A DNA stretch of 64,000 nt from Typhlomys cinereus. Its lineage: Eukaryota; Chordata; Mammalia; Rodentia; Platacanthomyidae. Under the pieces are notes generated by a model. That model saw only the letters and a list, made by a program, of their open reading frames with translations. It was not told the DNA's origin and searched no databases. Position numbers and translations under genes: made by a program. Below are positions 60,559-64,000 of the stretch, in pieces. The stretch's first letter is position 1. Each line of letters opens with the position of its first letter. The stretch is from assembly GCA_023101885.1 (NCBI GenBank), contig JALPQD010000630.1:758068-822067 (forward strand), read 5' to 3'.

Positions 60559-61229
60559 TGAATGCTTTTGTGTAAATGTATGAATGTGTTGCTTTGCAAA
60601 TGCCTTCTTATGTGTCTATATGTATTCTTGCATAGAAATTTACTGGCTGATGGTTCATCAAACTATTTGTGAAAAGTTATGGTAGATTTTGTAAATAAAA
60701 TTGAAAGATGAAAGTATTAATGTTGTAAGGTGAATTCGTAATTGTGCAAGCAACCATGTCTTAAGCAGATACCAACCCTTTTTATTATTTACTTTTGTAT
60801 TTTTAAAATGATTTTTAAGTTAGCATACAACAGTAATGATTTCATCCTGACAGGTGCCAGTCATTTACTATGCTACATGGCTAGTCTATAGTAGGTTTTG
60901 CCCTTTAAGCCCTCAACATTGCCTTACCTAAAGTGATTTCTAGCATTACTAATGCATGTTTGTTTTCTGTTGTAACAATAGCATTATGGACTACATAGTT
61001 AGAAACAAGAAGTTTGTTTTGGTTCATGGTCTAAACACACAAAGTCAAGGAGCCGTGACTGTGGATGTCCATATTCTGTGGCAAAGTTCTGAGGTAGACC
61101 ATTACGTGGCAGAACAGAGAGCACCTGAATACAAGTGGGCATTTATGTGTGTGTGCATCCATCCCCACACAATACACACTGCTTTTATATGCGATTTGGT
61201 CCTTTTCTCCTTCAGCTTTCAGGTCCCTT

Positions 61230-61910
61230 GCCTGTTCGATTTATTTGGTGTCAGTATATTTAGATATATACTATGACATGAAGAGTTTCTTTTTTCTGCC
61301 TCTATTTGGTGTTCCAATATGCCTCGTGTACATGGATATTTTCTGATATTACTGTGTATGTTTTCTATGCCTTTGACATAGAATTCTTTTTCTGTGCCCC
61401 TAATTGGTACATTGGGATTTTTCATGTTGTCCCAGAGATCATGTTTCCTTTATGAGCTTCTATTAATTTATTGTTGTCCTTCATTAAACCAGTTCCTCTG
61501 CCTTGTCTTCAAGTTCTAAATTCTACTCTCATGTGATTCATTCTGTTGGTGAGTCTTTCTGCTGAACTTCTTGTTTGATTTGATGAATTTTTCATTTCTA
61601 GCATTTCACTTTGGTTTTTCTTCAGTGTTATTCTCTCTATTAAACTCCATTTTCTTATCCTGTATTAGTATCCTTATTTCATTCAGTTGTGTTTTCTTGG
61701 GATTTACTTAGGAGTTTGTGTCCTCTTCATTTTCTTTGAACATATTTATAATAAATCTTTTGAGTTCTTGGCCGGAATTTTGTGTAAGTCACTTTCATTG
61801 GAGGGCGTTACTGTGGAATGTGTGTTTTGGAGGAGACACATTGCCTTGTTTTTTCTTGTTAGTTGTGTTTTTGCATTTGGATTTCAACATTTGGAGTCAG
61901 GTCACTAATT
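61230..61910 (-). mobile_element. probable decayed LINE segment in DCAF6 intron 4
   Basis: A T-rich, codon-like stretch with the texture of a reverse L1 (for example ttgatgaatttttcatttct and ttcagtgttattctctctatt). No single diagnostic block is intact, so the family is uncertain. Confidence 0.35.
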
Positions 61911-62339
61911 TTTTTTTTAAGTCATCCTTAAGTGGAGTGTCAGCATGTTCGGGAAGGACTGGTTTATGGTGCGGTTGAGGTGCCGTTTTCCTCTATGAGA
62001 CTGAGTGGTATTGGGCACCAGGCTTTATTCCCAGTGTTTCCCGCAAGAGATGAGCACTACCTGCAAAAACAGTTACTATCCAAGGATTCATCCTGCTGTG
62101 ATCACCCAAAACAGTCACATTCTTTTAGTGCGGACATTTTAGGAAGTAAAGGGACACTGATAGTATTTGGTGTACTGATGTACTGTGGGTTTGAGGGGAG
62201 AAAAAAAACAGAAAGGTACTGTAAGAGAGGTTGTGACAGTTTCAGCTGTCAGTTATTGCTTACAAGGCAAGTGTGTGGGCAGTTCTTCGACAGCTGTCTT
62301 AATTGCCTGATTCATGTACAAGACCCAGACCACAGTGGA

Positions 62340-62585
62340 TAGAGCTATTTCCTAGCAGGTGGATATGGCGGAGCTAACTAGTTAGCATTTTTGGCAAGTT
62401 AGAAAGCAAGTTTGTAACATTAATACTTGATCTTGACTTTGAGGGAGGTGTGGCCAGTTTCCTCAGTTCCTGATGGTAATGGTCCATGATGGACTATAAC
62501 CAGGAATTTTAAGCCAATAAAATCCCTTTTATTCCCCAGGGTTTTTGGGTCAGGTGTTTATTAGAGCAATGGAATATAAATTAAA
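62340..62585 (+). mobile_element. possible distant family X-like LTR remnant
   Basis: Shares the order gtgtggccagtttcctcag, gactataaccaggaattttaag, aataaaatccc with family X, but with low identity. Confidence 0.35.
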
Positions 62586-63744
62586 ACAAAGACAGGATTA
62601 GTATTGCGTTAATGGAGAGAGATGGTGGGACCAGAATAAAAGGGGTAAGAGCAAAAAAAGGAGTGATAGAGTTTTGACTAAAGGTAGACGGAATATGCAA
62701 TCAAGTAACATCTCTCAGGAGACTACACACAGAGACCCTGCCAACCAGGCCAGTCTTCGTTCTGTGGGAGCAGAAGATGAGACAGGAAAAATAAGGAAAA
62801 AATAACAAAAACTCTACAGGCCTTCCTAAAAGGACATTGATTTTGAAAACAGAGGAGAGTAGATGTGGAAGGGAGAGAGCACTGGGTGGAGTTTAGGATA
62901 GGAGAACTGACAGACCTGATTGCTAGACTATCTTGAGTCTTTCAGTGTTTCTTCCCTGGCTCTGCGGGAGCCTTCCACCCTCTGCCGCGGGTGTTCCCAT
63001 TCTCCACTTCGGGTCTTCCTTTGGGTGCCTGGATTACAGAGGTAGCCTGTACCCTCCAGTGCCTTGCAGGCGGTGTCAGATGCTGGTCGCACCTCTTGGA
63101 GTTGCTGCAGAGGGCCAGTAGGAATGCTGGCCCTGCCTTGCTCTTTCCAGTGTTCCTCACGTGCCTAGAATCTGTGTGGAAAGGTCTTCTGTAGACTTTG
63201 GTTCCCTCCACGTGTTCAGCAAACTGCATGTTGTGTGGATCTAATTCAAAGTTTCTTTTCCACTGTCTAGCAATATTCTGCTGGCCAGGTTTCAGCACAT
63301 AGTCCTATGACACTTGCTCTGTGTTCCTGGGAGTGGTTTTCACAGGCTTCAAGGCTGTTCAGTCTTCTAGAAATGGTGTCTCCATCTTAGTTGCCTGCTG
63401 CCAGACACTCAATGCTGAGGAGAGAGGTTTATTCCCAGCATCGCCTGCTAGTGCTGCAGCCCTGGATTTGGCCTCTTTCCAGCTGTTTAGAGTGCCTGCG
63501 GCTCTCTGATAGCAGTTTTTCAGCTTTCCCCAGAGACTCAGGAACACTTTGCTTGGTTGTTGTTTGCCATCTTGAGCTTTTGATATTCTTGGTGTGAGAA
63601 ACTGACATCTGAAAATGTGGGAATTGATAATCAGTTTGGGGTTATTATTTCACTATTCTCACCATTTGTTCTGGAATTTTGATCAGATGTATATTACATC
63701 CAGCTTTATTTATTCCAGCTACTATTAAATTTATGTGTAGAAAG

Positions 63745-64000
63745 CAGCTTGGAGAGATGGCTCAGTGGTTAAAGTTCTTGCTATGCAGGTAAGATGATGA
63801 GGTTTCACATCCCCAGATCCCATATAAAATGACAGTGGCCGTGGCAGCCTACCTGTCATTCCAGGCTCAGAAGGTGAGACCGGAAATCCCCAGAGCAAGC
63901 TGGTTAATGAGATTAGCCATATTGCAACCTCTACTTTTGAAGCCCTGCCTCAAAAAGAAGATGGAAGATGATAGAGGATGATATCTGATGAACTGTACAC
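63745..64000 (+). mobile_element. B2/B3-like SINE running off the window
   Basis: Head ggagagatggctcagtgg, body ccccagagcaagctgg and gattagccatattg, a known rodent B3-type pattern. The end lies beyond the window. Confidence 0.7.

Noticed and set aside
61932..62342. 136-codon open frame in DCAF6 intron 4
   Set aside because: No recognisable domain, no flanking splice signals that fit DCAF6, and next to LINE-like and LTR-like remnants.

Overview
The window is nuclear DNA from a rodent, read from the - to the + side of a head-to-head gene pair. The coding content is small: five exons of MPC2 (mitochondrial pyruvate carrier subunit 2) on the - strand, complete at 127 codons, and the first four coding exons of DCAF6 (DDB1/CUL4-associated factor 6, a WD40 protein) on the + strand, whose remaining exons lie beyond the right end. 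All exon joins were checked for AG/GT borders and codon phase. The rodent assignment rests on B1, ID, B2/B3-like and L1 repeats. An abundant two-part tRNA-headed SINE that is not the mouse or rat B2 suggests a non-murid lineage. The Geomyoidea (kangaroo rats, pocket mice), known for an IDL-Geo SINE, is my best guess but is not proven.

Layout: 1-11.15 kb is the intergenic flank beyond the MPC2 3' end, mostly SINEs, MaLR-like solo LTRs and L1 3' ends, with one repeat-poor interval at about 4.6-5.8 kb. 11.33-32.28 kb is MPC2 (exons at 32173-32281, 19797-19837, 14820-14904, 14364-14475, 11331-11367). 31.7-34.1 kb is a CpG island that carries the shared promoter region, with NRF1-, ETS- and TCTCGCGAGA-type motifs and a B1/Alu-like SINE in the middle. 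33.45-64 kb is DCAF6 (exons at 33452-33548, 46105-46166, 58620-58712, 60337-60522). Intron 2 holds a cluster of three retrocopies: a PYURF/PIGY pseudogene flanked by a 14-bp target-site duplication, an unrecognised processed pseudogene, and an RPS25 pseudogene. A U6 snRNA pseudogene lies between MPC2 exons 2 and 3.

The two genes are functionally separate. MPC2 pairs with MPC1 in the inner mitochondrial membrane to import pyruvate. DCAF6 is a substrate receptor for CUL4-DDB1 ubiquitin ligase and a nuclear-receptor cofactor. Sharing a CpG-island promoter is the only link seen here. I found no unknown biochemical system. The more unusual observations concern repeat biology: a recently active SINE subfamily with several exact target-site duplications, a twin-primed (inverted) L1, and a 410-bp LTR-like element found repeatedly inside the tRNA-derived heads of older SINEs.
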